This document shows, in pieces, positions 32,369 to 40,236 of a stretch of DNA of 43,735 bases (position 1 is the stretch's first letter; each line of letters begins with the position of its first letter). The DNA lies in the NCBI GenBank assembly GCA_904394685.1, contig CAJFNK010000067.1:1-43735 (forward strand), written 5' to 3'. The notes beneath the pieces are model-generated. The model had not been told where the DNA came from. It did not search any database and saw nothing but the letters and a program-made list of their open reading frames with translations. The stretch comes from Candidatus Heritagella gallinarum (GTDB lineage Bacteria > Bacillota > Clostridia > Oscillospirales > Acutalibacteraceae). The position numbers were made by a program, and so were the translations under genes.

Positions 32369-34039
32369 ATGCAGCTGAACGGTTCGGAAATCATTATGGA
32401 ATGCCTGCTGGAGCAGGGAGTGGATACTGTATTTGGATATCCCGGCGGGGCAGTTCTGAATATTTATGACGCCCTCTATCATTACAGCGACAAAATTCGC
32501 CATATTGAAACCGCCCATGAGCAGGGGGCTGCCCATGCAGCCGACGGATATGCCCGTGCTACGGGACGTGTAGGGGTGTGTATCGCCACCTCTGGCCCCG
32601 GCGCCACCAATCTGGTCACCGGAATTGCCACTGCCTATATGGATTCCATCCCAATGGTGGCCATCACCGGCAATGTGAACCGTAACCTGTTGGGGCTGGA
32701 CAGCTTTCAGGAAGTGGATATCACCGGAGTGACCATGCCTGTTACCAAGCATAATTATATTGTCAAAGATGTGCGTCAGCTGGCTGATACCATCCGGGAG
32801 GCGTTCCGGCTGGCTAACGAAGGCCGCAAAGGCCCGGTGCTGGTGGATATCCCCAAGGATATCAGTGCCCAGATGTGTGAATACGAGCGCAGGGAACCCG
32901 AAGTTCCTAAAGTGTTTCCGTTGCCGCAGGAGTTCCGGTTTGAGCAGGCAATGGAATTGCTTGAAAAATCAGAGCGCCCCTTCCTTTATACTGGTGGCGG
33001 CGTGATTTCTTCCGGTGCTTTTGCAGAAGTGGCTGAGCTGGCCGAGCGGTTGGATGCCCCGGTGGCCTCCTCGTTGATGTGCCAGGGCGGGTTTGACCAG
33101 ACAGACAGCCGGTATATGGGCATGCTGGGAATGCACGGCACCAAAACCGCAGCGTTGGCGCTTCAGAATTGCGACCTGTTTGTAGCGGTGGGCACTCGTT
33201 TTTCCGACCGTGTGACCTGTAATGCAGAGCTGTTTGCCCAGCATTGCCCAGTTATTCAAATCGACATTGACCCGGCTGAATTCAACAAAAACATTGAAGT
33301 AGATGTAAAGCTGAAAGGCGATGCCAAAGCAATTGTGCGGGAGCTGTTAAATCGTCTTCCGCAAAAGGAAAACTGGGCATGGATGAACCGGATTCAGCAG
33401 TGGAAGAAGAAATATCCCTTGATGCAGGCGCCGGGCTGTGAAGGAACGGTTACCCCGCAGCAGGTGTTGGAAACACTGGATCGCCTGACAGACGGAAAGG
33501 CGATTTTGGCAACCGAAGTTGGACAGCACCAGATGTGGGCAGCGCAGTTCTATCAGTTCCGTGGGCCCCGGCAGTTTGTTTCTTCCGGCGGATTGGGGAC
33601 CATGGGATTTGGCTTGGGAGCCGCCTTGGGCGCTCAGGTTGGAGAGCCGAAAAAGCAGGTGGTCAATATTGCCGGAGACGGCAGCTTCCATATGAACTGT
33701 AACGAACTTTCCACGCTTTCCAAATATGGGATTCCGGTGATCGAGCTGATATTCAATAACCAGGTGTTGGGAATGGTTCGTCAGTGGCAAAAGCTGTTTT
33801 ATGGCGGACGTTTTTCGCAGACCACGCTGGAGAAAAAGACCAATTATGAGATGCTGGCCGAAGCCTTTGGCGTAAAGGCGATGACGATCAGCTTTGAGGA
33901 AGAAATAGAGCCGGTGCTGCGTGAAGCATTGGAAAGCGAGGGTCCGGTGTTGATTAATTGTCATATTGACCCGGATTGTAATGTGTTGCCGATGGTGCCG
34001 GCAGGTGCATCGGCAGAGGACCCCATTCTGGAAATGTAA
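32369..34039 (+). CDS. ilvB: Acetolactate synthase, large catalytic subunit
   Basis: This 556-residue thiamine-diphosphate enzyme makes acetolactate or acetohydroxybutyrate, the first shared step to valine, leucine and isoleucine. The catalytic Glu51 lies in AHEQGAAHAADGYAR. The FAD/thiamine domains show GYPGGAVLNIYD near 24, SGPGATN near 72 and the metal-ThDP motif GDGSFHMNCNELSTL ending IFNN near 435-463. QVLGMVRQWQ is typical of anabolic IlvB. The ATG at 32369 is eight bases after AAAGGAG. It is controlled by the Ile T-box leader. The regulatory subunit gene follows after an unusual 383-base spacer full of GC-rich hairpins. Confidence 0.94.
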   Translation: MQLNGSEIIMECLLEQGVDTVFGYPGGAVLNIYDALYHYSDKIRHIETAHEQGAAHAADGYARATGRVGVCIATSGPGATNLVTGIATAYMDSIPMVAITGNVNRNLLGLDSFQEVDITGVTMPVTKHNYIVKDVRQLADTIREAFRLANEGRKGPVLVDIPKDISAQMCEYERREPEVPKVFPLPQEFRFEQAMELLEKSERPFLYTGGGVISSGAFAEVAELAERLDAPVASSLMCQGGFDQTDSRYMGMLGMHGTKTAALALQNCDLFVAVGTRFSDRVTCNAELFAQHCPVIQIDIDPAEFNKNIEVDVKLKGDAKAIVRELLNRLPQKENWAWMNRIQQWKKKYPLMQAPGCEGTVTPQQVLETLDRLTDGKAILATEVGQHQMWAAQFYQFRGPRQFVSSGGLGTMGFGLGAALGAQVGEPKKQVVNIAGDGSFHMNCNELSTLSKYGIPVIELIFNNQVLGMVRQWQKLFYGGRFSQTTLEKKTNYEMLAEAFGVKAMTISFEEEIEPVLREALESEGPVLINCHIDPDCNVLPMVPAGASAEDPILEM

Positions 34040-34422
34040 AAATATGGTGCGGAGCACTTACGGAGTCCAGAGGGGCTTAGTCCCTCTGGCGGGGGTACGG
34101 GGGCAGCGCCCCTGTGAGCGGGACGAAGTCCCCAAAAATGGGGGAATGGGGGGCAAAGCCCCCGTAAACTCCCAAACATCCGTATAACAACGAGAAGGGG
34201 AATGGGGGCGAAGCCCCCGTAAACTCCTAAAAATCCGCACAAAAACAAGATGAGGGGAACGAGGGCGAAGCCCCGTAAAACTCTTATCAATCCAAAATAA
34301 ACAATCTATCTGAAAGAATCAATTTTCCACCCAAAACGTTTCTATTGGGGAAAACATATTTTGGAAAACAGAATACTTCCTGTATTCCCAATTTTGAATT
34401 AATCCGAAGGGAAGATCGTGAT
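34040..34422. repeat. GC-rich hairpin repeats between ilvB and ilvN
   Basis: This spacer has no gene. It begins with CCAGAGGG/CCCTCTGG (about 34067-34090) and GGGGGCAGCGCCCC. It then has three imperfect tandem units of about 57 bases starting at about 34141, 34197 and 34254. Each unit has the pattern GGGGAA, a GGGGGCGAAGCCCCC-type hairpin, then GTAAACTCC and an A-rich tail with AATCC. The third unit is degraded. After about 34300 the sequence is AT-rich up to the ilvN ribosome site. The hairpins could slow or partly end transcription, or protect the ilvB mRNA. Confidence 0.8.
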
Positions 34423-34929
34423 ATGGAAACTAACCATCAGGAGAAAGATTATATCCTCTCGGTTCTGGCACAGAACCATGCAGGCGTACTGCTGCGAATT
34501 TCGGGGCTTTTCAGCCGCCGCTGCTATAATATCAAAAGTATCGTTGCCGCTCAGACAGCCGACGCCAGTCAGTCTGAAATTTTGATCGTGGTGACCGGAG
34601 ATGACCGGATTATCAAACAGGTAAAACGCCAGCTGGAAAAACTGGTGGATATCGTCCGGGTTACGGTGCTGGATCGGGAACAGTCGGTAGTGCGGGAGCA
34701 TGTATTGCTGAAAGTTTCCCGCACAAAAGAAAACAGCGAGGCGTTGGTGGCTGTGGCAAGCACATTTCACGCCGGTGTGCTGTCGGTGACCGACCATTCC
34801 ATGCTGGTGGAACTGACTGGCGACCCCAGAACCCTCGATTCGTTTGTAGAACTGTATCAGCCATATGGAGTCCAGAAAATTCTGCGTACAGGTACCATGG
34901 CAATTCAAGTGGATGACAAGGCTGAGTAA
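34423..34929 (+). CDS. ilvN: Acetolactate synthase, small regulatory subunit
   Basis: This 168-residue protein has an N-terminal ACT domain, ILSVLAQNHAGVLLRISGLFSRRCYNI (about 10-36), then KQVKRQLEKLVDIVRV. The second half is the small-subunit C-terminal domain (VVREHVLLKVS, then STFHAGVLSVTDHSMLVELTGD). It binds valine and tunes IlvB activity. The ATG at 34423 follows AAGGGAAG by eight bases. The frame stays open upstream, but no ribosome site supports a longer protein. Confidence 0.92.
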   Translation: METNHQEKDYILSVLAQNHAGVLLRISGLFSRRCYNIKSIVAAQTADASQSEILIVVTGDDRIIKQVKRQLEKLVDIVRVTVLDREQSVVREHVLLKVSRTKENSEALVAVASTFHAGVLSVTDHSMLVELTGDPRTLDSFVELYQPYGVQKILRTGTMAIQVDDKAE

Positions 34930-34962
34930 CTCGGAATATTCAGGAAAGAAGGAACTATTGTT

Positions 34963-36180
34963 ATGTTGACTCTCGACAAAGTGTATCATGCCGCCTATGT
35001 TCTGAAAAACGTAATCCGCACGACTGACCTGATCGCTGCGCCCAATATTAACCCGGATTGCGAGCTCTATCTCAAAACCGAAAATTTGCAGGTGACCGGT
35101 TCTTTTAAGGTTCGGGGTGCTTATTATAAAATTTCCCAGCTCAGTGAAGAAGAAAAGTCCAGAGGCGTAATCGCCTGTTCTGCCGGTAACCATGCACAGG
35201 GAGTGGCGCTGGCCGCCGCCAAAAACGGCATCCAGTCTATGATCTGTATTCCCGACGGCGCCCCCATTTCCAAGGTGGAGGCAACCAAACGGTATGGCGC
35301 ACAGGTGACGCTGGTGCAGGGCGTATACGATGATGCCTATAATAAAGCAGTGGAAATGCAGGAAAAAAGCGGCGCTACCTTTATCCACCCGTTTAATGAC
35401 GAAAATGTGATTGCCGGTCAGGGAACCATTGGCCTGGAAATTTTGAATCAGCTCCCGGATGTAGATGCGGTTATCGTTCCGGTGGGTGGCGGCGGACTGA
35501 TTTCCGGCGTGGCGTTTGCTATTAAAAGCCTGAATCCTAACTGCAAAATCTATGGCGTACAGGCCAGCGGCGCCCCTTCTATGGTGCAGTCGCTGGAACA
35601 CCACAAGGCAGAGTGTCTTGCCGGAGTTTCCACCATTGCCGACGGTATTGCAGTAAAAGAGCCGGGAAATCTGACCTTTGAGACCTGCTGCAAATATGTG
35701 GACGAAGTGGTTACGGTAACGGATGATGAAATCTCTACCGCTATTCTGGCACTCATCGAGCAGCAAAAGCTTATCGCAGAGGGAGCGGGTGCTGTTTCGG
35801 TAGCTGCCGCCATGTTTAACAAGATAGACATCAAGGGGAAGAAAGTGGTCTGCCTGGTGTCTGGCGGCAATATCGACGTTACGATCCTGTCGAGAGTCAT
35901 TAATCGTGGCCTGTTAAAGGCTGGGCGCAGCGCCGACTTTACCATTGAATTGCCTGATAAACCCGGCCAGCTGCAAAAGGTGTCCACCATCATCGCCGGT
36001 CTGGGAGCCAACGTTGTGGCGGTACATCATGACCACGCCGGAGAAGATGCCGACATCACCGCCTGCTATTTGCGGATCAGTGTGGAAACCAAGGACCATC
36101 ATCATGTGGAAACCATCAAACGGGAATTGGAAAAGCAAGGATTCCGAATTTTAGAGCATAAGCAGACTGGAATCTGCTGA
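34963..36180 (+). CDS. ilvA: Threonine ammonia-lyase (threonine dehydratase)
   Basis: This 405-residue PLP enzyme converts threonine to 2-oxobutyrate, the start of isoleucine synthesis. The PLP lysine is Lys49 in TGSFKVRGAYYK. SAGNHAQGVALAA (73-85) and the glycine loop VGGGGLISG near 176 bind the phosphate. One C-terminal ACT domain (IELPDKPGQLQKVSTIIAG onward, about 328-400) gives the length of the catabolic/biosynthetic intermediate type, with a single ACT rather than two. It follows ilvN by 33 bases, so the three genes together cover the committed steps to isoleucine, consistent with the Ile T-box. Confidence 0.93.
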   Translation: MLTLDKVYHAAYVLKNVIRTTDLIAAPNINPDCELYLKTENLQVTGSFKVRGAYYKISQLSEEEKSRGVIACSAGNHAQGVALAAAKNGIQSMICIPDGAPISKVEATKRYGAQVTLVQGVYDDAYNKAVEMQEKSGATFIHPFNDENVIAGQGTIGLEILNQLPDVDAVIVPVGGGGLISGVAFAIKSLNPNCKIYGVQASGAPSMVQSLEHHKAECLAGVSTIADGIAVKEPGNLTFETCCKYVDEVVTVTDDEISTAILALIEQQKLIAEGAGAVSVAAAMFNKIDIKGKKVVCLVSGGNIDVTILSRVINRGLLKAGRSADFTIELPDKPGQLQKVSTIIAGLGANVVAVHHDHAGEDADITACYLRISVETKDHHHVETIKRELEKQGFRILEHKQTGIC

Positions 36181-36230
36181 AAAATTTACATTCATCCCCT
36201 AAATTTTTTCATAATATTGTAGCATACTAA

Positions 36231-36283
36231 GAGCGTATCTGAAATGATGAAATCTAAACGATTTCCCAATGCCGGATACGCTC
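36231..36283. repeat. short inverted-repeat element after ilvA
   Basis: GAGCGTATC (36231-36239) and GATACGCTC (36275-36283) are perfect inverted repeats 53 bases end to end. The left end GAGCGTATCTGAAA resembles the MITE end GGGCGTATCTGAAAA. There is an inner partial pairing (GAAATC/GATTTC). It may be a remnant of a related element or the ilv operon terminator, though no T-run follows. Confidence 0.55.
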
Positions 36284-36339
36284 AAAACATAGTATCAGTT
36301 TTTCTAATTTGATAAAAAGGAAAAGGAGTGGTTTGGCCA

Positions 36340-38028
36340 ATGAAATTCCAGGATATGAAGTACCAGCGTCCCGATATCACCGCTATCGAAATGGCCTATC
36401 AGGATATGGCACAGCGGTTCCCGCTTTGCGCTTCGGCACAGGAGCAGCTGGCATTGCTGGAGCGCCATGAAAAGCTGCTGGGAGATATTCTTACTATGAA
36501 CAGTTTGGCGTATATTCGCAGCAGCATTGATACCAACGATGTTTTTTACAAAGAGGAACAGCTGTTTTTTGACGAAACCATGCCACAGCTTCAGGAATAT
36601 ATCCAACAGTTTATGGACCAGGTGCTGGTGTCGGAATTCCGTCCGGAGCTGGAAAAAGCCACAGGCCAGTTGTTCTTCCGCAATCAGGAAATTGCCAAAA
36701 AGACCTTCTCGCCAGAAATTATCCCCTTGATGCAGGAAGAAAACCGTCTGGCCACAGAATATGAGCAGCTGTTGGCTTCGGCTGAAATCTCCATAGGCGG
36801 AGAAATCTGCAATCTTTCCCAGATTATTCGCTATCAGACCGATTGCGACCGTGCGGTGCGTCAGGAAGCCTGGGAAAAAACCGACGCCTTCTTTACAGAA
36901 AAGAGCCAGCGCCTCGACGAAATTTATGATGCACTGGTAAAATGCCGCACCGAACAGGCACACCGGCTGGGGTATGAGAATTTTGTCCAGCTGGGATACG
37001 ACCGTCTGGGCAGAAACTGTTATTCTCCGGAAGATGTAGCGGAGTTCCGGGAGCAGGTGGCACAGGAGCTGGTTCCGGTGGTGCATCGCCTGAAAGAAAA
37101 GCAGGCGGAGCGGCTGGGGCTTTCCGGGCTCTGCTTCTGGGATGAAGACACCTTGCTGCCCACTGGAAATCCAAAGCCTGTGGGCGGGGAAAAAGAGCTG
37201 CTGGAGGCAGCGCACCGGATGTATCGGGAAATGAGTCCGCAAACAGGAGAGTTTTTCGACTTTATGGTAGAAAACAACCTGTTTGATTTGATGAGCAAAA
37301 AAGGCAAGGCGGGCGGCGGTTATTGCACCGAGATTCCCAATTATAAAAGTCCGTTTATTTTTTCCAATTTTAACGGTACAGTGGATGATGTACAGGTGTT
37401 GACCCATGAGGCCGGACATGCATTTGCGGCCTTCCGTGCCAGAAACCTGCCCTATTTAGAGAATATGACCCCCACCATGGAGAGCGCCGAAGTTCATTCC
37501 ATGTCGATGGAGCTGTTCTCCCGTCCGTGGGACGAAGGCTTCTTTGGGGAGAAGGCAAACGTTTTCCGCTCCTACCAGCTGGAAAATTGCCTGGACTTTA
37601 TTCCATACGGAACGATGGTGGACGAGTTCCAGACCCGTGTATATGAGAATCCCCAGCTGACGCCGATCCAACGCAAAGAGCTTTGGGCACAGCTCGAAAA
37701 GAAATACCGCCCCTGGCTCACGTTTGAGGGACTGCCATATTTTGAAGCTGGCGGATATTATCAGTGGAAGCATCACATTTATTCCAGCCCCATGTATTAT
37801 ATCGATTATTGCCTGGCGCAGATCACGGCGTTGGAATTCTGGGAGCTTTCGGAAAAGGACTGGCAGGGTGCTTTTGCCCGCTATCTGGATTTTGTGAACA
37901 GCGCCGGTGAAAAGACATTCCGCTGCCTGGTACACAGCGCCGGATTGAAGCTCCCCTTTGAGTCTGGATGTGTAAAAGAGGTAGCCTCAAAGGTATTGAC
38001 TTATCTGGAAAAGAATCCGCTTAAATAA
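36340..38028 (+). CDS. M3 family oligoendopeptidase (PepF-like)
   Basis: This 562-residue zinc peptidase trims short peptides in the cytoplasm. The zinc site is His356-Glu357-Ala-Gly-His360 in LTHEAGHAFA, and the third ligand is expected in MESAEVHSMSMELF about 25 residues later. Substrate-binding patterns of the family are present, such as FPYGTMVDEFQ-like IPYGTMVDEFQTRVYENP and YYQWKHHIYSSPMYYIDYCLAQITAL. The start is the ATG at 36340, after AAAAGGAG; an in-frame GTG at 36328 overlaps that box. Length is normal for the shorter PepF group. It is a single gene with a strong terminator. Confidence 0.9.
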   Translation: MKFQDMKYQRPDITAIEMAYQDMAQRFPLCASAQEQLALLERHEKLLGDILTMNSLAYIRSSIDTNDVFYKEEQLFFDETMPQLQEYIQQFMDQVLVSEFRPELEKATGQLFFRNQEIAKKTFSPEIIPLMQEENRLATEYEQLLASAEISIGGEICNLSQIIRYQTDCDRAVRQEAWEKTDAFFTEKSQRLDEIYDALVKCRTEQAHRLGYENFVQLGYDRLGRNCYSPEDVAEFREQVAQELVPVVHRLKEKQAERLGLSGLCFWDEDTLLPTGNPKPVGGEKELLEAAHRMYREMSPQTGEFFDFMVENNLFDLMSKKGKAGGGYCTEIPNYKSPFIFSNFNGTVDDVQVLTHEAGHAFAAFRARNLPYLENMTPTMESAEVHSMSMELFSRPWDEGFFGEKANVFRSYQLENCLDFIPYGTMVDEFQTRVYENPQLTPIQRKELWAQLEKKYRPWLTFEGLPYFEAGGYYQWKHHIYSSPMYYIDYCLAQITALEFWELSEKDWQGAFARYLDFVNSAGEKTFRCLVHSAGLKLPFESGCVKEVASKVLTYLEKNPLK

Positions 38029-38029
38029 G

Positions 38030-38071
38030 AAAAAAACAGGGACCCATTGGTAATGGGCTCCCTGTTTTTTT
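38030..38071 (+). terminator. terminator after the oligoendopeptidase gene
   Basis: AAACAGGGA-x-CCCATT pairs with AATGGG-x-TCCCTGTTT, followed by T7. A-runs on the left make it usable for the convergent membrane-protein gene too. Confidence 0.85.
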
Positions 38072-38086
38072 ATGAGAAGAATATTT

Positions 38087-38740
38087 TCAAGCTTCCTGCT
38101 TGGCCAAAGAAGAAATATGAGAAATCAATGGGAAATAACGATTTATGAGATTAACAATTTTTCCAACTATAAGAGCAGAAATAATGGTTCCAAGCCCTAG
38201 GCCCTTTAGCTGAAAAAAGAAAATAAACGAAAGAGAAGTCGCAATCGCTACCAGTGAAACATCAAATATGATCTTTACACTGCCAAATTTTTTATGGATT
38301 ACAGTAGAGATTGCTTTGACGATTCCTTCACCAGGCACCATAAGAACGCCAGGGGCTACTTCTACGCTGATTCCAAATGCCAAAATAGCACAGCCAGCCA
38401 GCAGCAAAAGAAGCTGTGACCAGATTCCAGCAGGCTGGAGCCAGTTCATCAGGCTCATGCTGACATCAATACAGCCGCTGAAAACAACGTTGACGGCCAT
38501 TTGCAGTAATTGTATCATTTCAAAGTTACGCCGCAGCAGAACGATTTGGCCGATGATAAAAAAGGTATTCATAATAAAGGTAAATCCGCCTAGTGTGATG
38601 GGAAATTCAAAGCTCAGCACATAGGGAAGGCTGGAAATGGGAGAGGTTCCCAATGCAGCTTTAGTAATTAATGCAATTCCAAAAGAATTGATAATGACCC
38701 CAAGAATAAACCAGGCATATCGAAAACACCATTTTTTCAT
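38087..38740 (-). CDS. YczE/YyaS/YitT-type integral membrane protein (DUF6198-like)
   Basis: This 217-residue protein has about five hydrophobic segments, beginning FRYAWFILGVIINSFGIALITKAALGTSPISSLPY. This opening is the hallmark of the YczE-like family. Members are membrane proteins of unknown transport or sensing role; a few lie next to MarR or TetR regulators, as here. The start codon overlaps the stop of the MarR gene (ATGA), and GGAGG lies nine bases upstream inside that gene. The frame is open further upstream, but that part is only the shadow of the regulator gene. Confidence 0.85.
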   Translation of the reverse strand: MKKWCFRYAWFILGVIINSFGIALITKAALGTSPISSLPYVLSFEFPITLGGFTFIMNTFFIIGQIVLLRRNFEMIQLLQMAVNVVFSGCIDVSMSLMNWLQPAGIWSQLLLLLAGCAILAFGISVEVAPGVLMVPGEGIVKAISTVIHKKFGSVKIIFDVSLVAIATSLSFIFFFQLKGLGLGTIISALIVGKIVNLINRYFPLISHISSLAKQEA

Positions 38741-39171
38741 TTTGTATCCTCCAGTTGTTCCAGATTGTTCAGGACTTTTTGGAATGTCTCCAAAAACAAT
38801 TCCCGCTCCTGCTGGGAAATTTTCTGCCAAGCACAGGCGTCTACCTGATTGCAGATTGCCTGGGTGCGTTTGGCCCATTGCAGTCCTTTTTCTGTTAAAT
38901 AAACCAGAAGATGTCGACGGTCGTTTTGGGGAACCTTTCGAGTAATCAACTCCATTACTTCCATTCTGGATAATAGACTGGTGACAGTTGATTTATCAAG
39001 AACACAGCCTTTGCTGATTTCTTTTTGCGTGCATCCGTTATGTTCTCGAAGAAATTCCAGGATTTTGGGTTGTCCTGGAAGCAGCTCCCATTTTCCGGTT
39101 TGTGATGTGATAGCACGGTTGGAATAGTTGTAGCCAAGCATCAAAAGATAGTGCAGGTTGTTTCGGTTCAT
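38737..39171 (-). CDS. MarR family transcriptional regulator
   Basis: This 144-residue protein has the MarR winged-helix core: TQKEISKGCVLDKSTVTSLLSRMEVMELITRKVPQNDRRHLLVYLTEKGL (about 48-97), with the wing Asp-Arg-Arg. Flanking helices form the dimer. It is the first gene of a two-gene operon with the YczE-like membrane protein. A perfect inverted repeat overlaps its promoter, so it should repress its own operon until a ligand, often a phenolic or drug, binds. Confidence 0.9.
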   Translation of the reverse strand: MNRNNLHYLLMLGYNYSNRAITSQTGKWELLPGQPKILEFLREHNGCTQKEISKGCVLDKSTVTSLLSRMEVMELITRKVPQNDRRHLLVYLTEKGLQWAKRTQAICNQVDACAWQKISQQERELFLETFQKVLNNLEQLEDTK

Positions 39172-39180
39172 ATTCCGCTC

Positions 39181-39214
39181 CTGTTAAATAGTTTTAATTC
39201 AAACTATTTAACAG
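39181..39214. promoter_or_regulatory. MarR operator
   Basis: CTGTTAAATAGTTT (39181-39194) and AAACTATTTAACAG (39201-39214) form a perfect 14-base inverted repeat with a 6-base spacer. It covers the end of the -10 box and the transcription start of the MarR operon, and lies about 10 bases before the start codon. Confidence 0.8.
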
Positions 39215-39241
39215 TATACGACTCTGTTATCAACTTGTCAA
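39213..39241 (-). promoter_or_regulatory. promoter of the MarR operon
   Basis: On the minus strand, TTGACA (39241-39236), 17 bases, TATACT (39218-39213): consensus or close to it. Confidence 0.85.
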
Positions 39242-39269
39242 GGAGGGTCAATCAGAGAAATATCATATG

Positions 39270-39303
39270 AAAAGCCCTGGTGTATTCATACACCAGGGCT
39301 TTT
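39270..39303 (-). terminator. terminator of the CmpB-like gene
   Basis: AAAAGCCCTGGTGTA (39270-39284) pairs with TACACCAGGGCTTTT (39289-39303), a perfect 15-base stem with a four-base loop. It lies just after the leftward gene's stop. Confidence 0.85.
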
Positions 39304-39314
39304 GCAGTTAACCT

Positions 39315-40118
39315 TTATTTAGAAGAATCTTTCTTTCCCTTTTTATATTTTTCCCATTCTTGCTGAAGCCATAGAAAAGGCTCGGTATTTCGCAGGGGCT
39401 TCATGGTAGGGAAGGCACGCAGCAGACGGCGCTGTGAGGGAGTGGTTTTTTCCAGTTTAAAAAAACGCTCCCTGAAATTTTGAACGGTAGGATTCTCGTT
39501 GAGATAATCTGAAAGGGCGGCATGAGCCGCTTTTAGCGGCGTGCCAGTTGCTCGAAATTCGTCCAATAACTGCTGAATCTGCTGGAGTTTTCCGTTGAGA
39601 GAAAGAATGGTATGGAGTGTAAAGAGTGTATCGATTAAGAAATACAGAACAATCGCCAACAGAATCCAGGGACGCAGGAATGGTGGGATCAGGTGGAGCA
39701 GGTGCAGGAGTATTGGCTGGAGAATCAGCATGGCAACCAGACACAATAGACCAAATAAAATGGAATTCAATAGACAAATCCTGCCCTTATAGTTAAATCG
39801 GCAATGGGAGTAGTCCCACCATGTGGTATGAAACAGCGTTTCGAGCAGCCAACCGGTAAGATATTCGAGAAGTGTAGTGAGCAAAGTACCGGCAACGAAT
39901 ACCAGAGGAATCTCGATATATGGCGGATATCCTGTAAATGGATGGAGCAGGCTGGTGATCAGCAGGCCGCCGATTCCATAAACCGGGCAGAAAGGCCCGT
40001 TCAGGAATCCCCGATTGGTAAGTTTTTTAAACAAAAACGAACAGAAAATACTTTCACATAACCAACCTAAAAAGCTGTAAATGGTGAACAGGAAACAGAG
40101 TTCTTCCAGCGGACGCAT
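39315..40118 (-). CDS. CmpB-type putative ABC transporter permease (PF06541-like)
   Basis: This 267-residue protein has five or so hydrophobic segments in the first 175 residues. It has the family opening FLFTIYSFLGWLCESIFCSFLFKKLTNRGFLNGPFCPVYGIGG, and LEYLTGWLLETLFHTTWWDYSHCRFNYKGRICLLNS near 86-121. It ends in a basic cytoplasmic tail (KYKKGKKDSSK). Despite the family name, no ATPase partner is adjacent and transport has not been shown for most members. Two in-frame starts exist, ending at 40124 and 40118; I chose 40118 because of its better distance from AAAGGA. Confidence 0.84.
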   Translation of the reverse strand: MRPLEELCFLFTIYSFLGWLCESIFCSFLFKKLTNRGFLNGPFCPVYGIGGLLITSLLHPFTGYPPYIEIPLVFVAGTLLTTLLEYLTGWLLETLFHTTWWDYSHCRFNYKGRICLLNSILFGLLCLVAMLILQPILLHLLHLIPPFLRPWILLAIVLYFLIDTLFTLHTILSLNGKLQQIQQLLDEFRATGTPLKAAHAALSDYLNENPTVQNFRERFFKLEKTTPSQRRLLRAFPTMKPLRNTEPFLWLQQEWEKYKKGKKDSSK

Positions 40119-40236
40119 AACCATTTTCCTTTCTTTTGAGGAACCAATTTTACAAAATCTCCCATAATACCGGTTCCTTTTCTCCTTTTTCTGTTTCCAG
40201 TGTACTCAACAATTTGTTTATTGTCAATGAATATTA

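Noticed and set aside
34141-34300. CRISPR array
   Set aside because: Units are adjacent imperfect copies of about 57 bases with no unique spacers, and no cas genes are present.
34399-35766. Long open frame (455 codons) on the minus strand opposite ilvN and ilvA
   Set aside because: It lies antisense to two clear enzymes, crosses the ilvN-ilvA gap, has no ribosome site and no recognisable domain.
36304-37419. 371-codon minus-strand frame opposite the M3 peptidase
   Set aside because: Composition follows the codon bias of the true gene on the other strand; no domain and no start signal.
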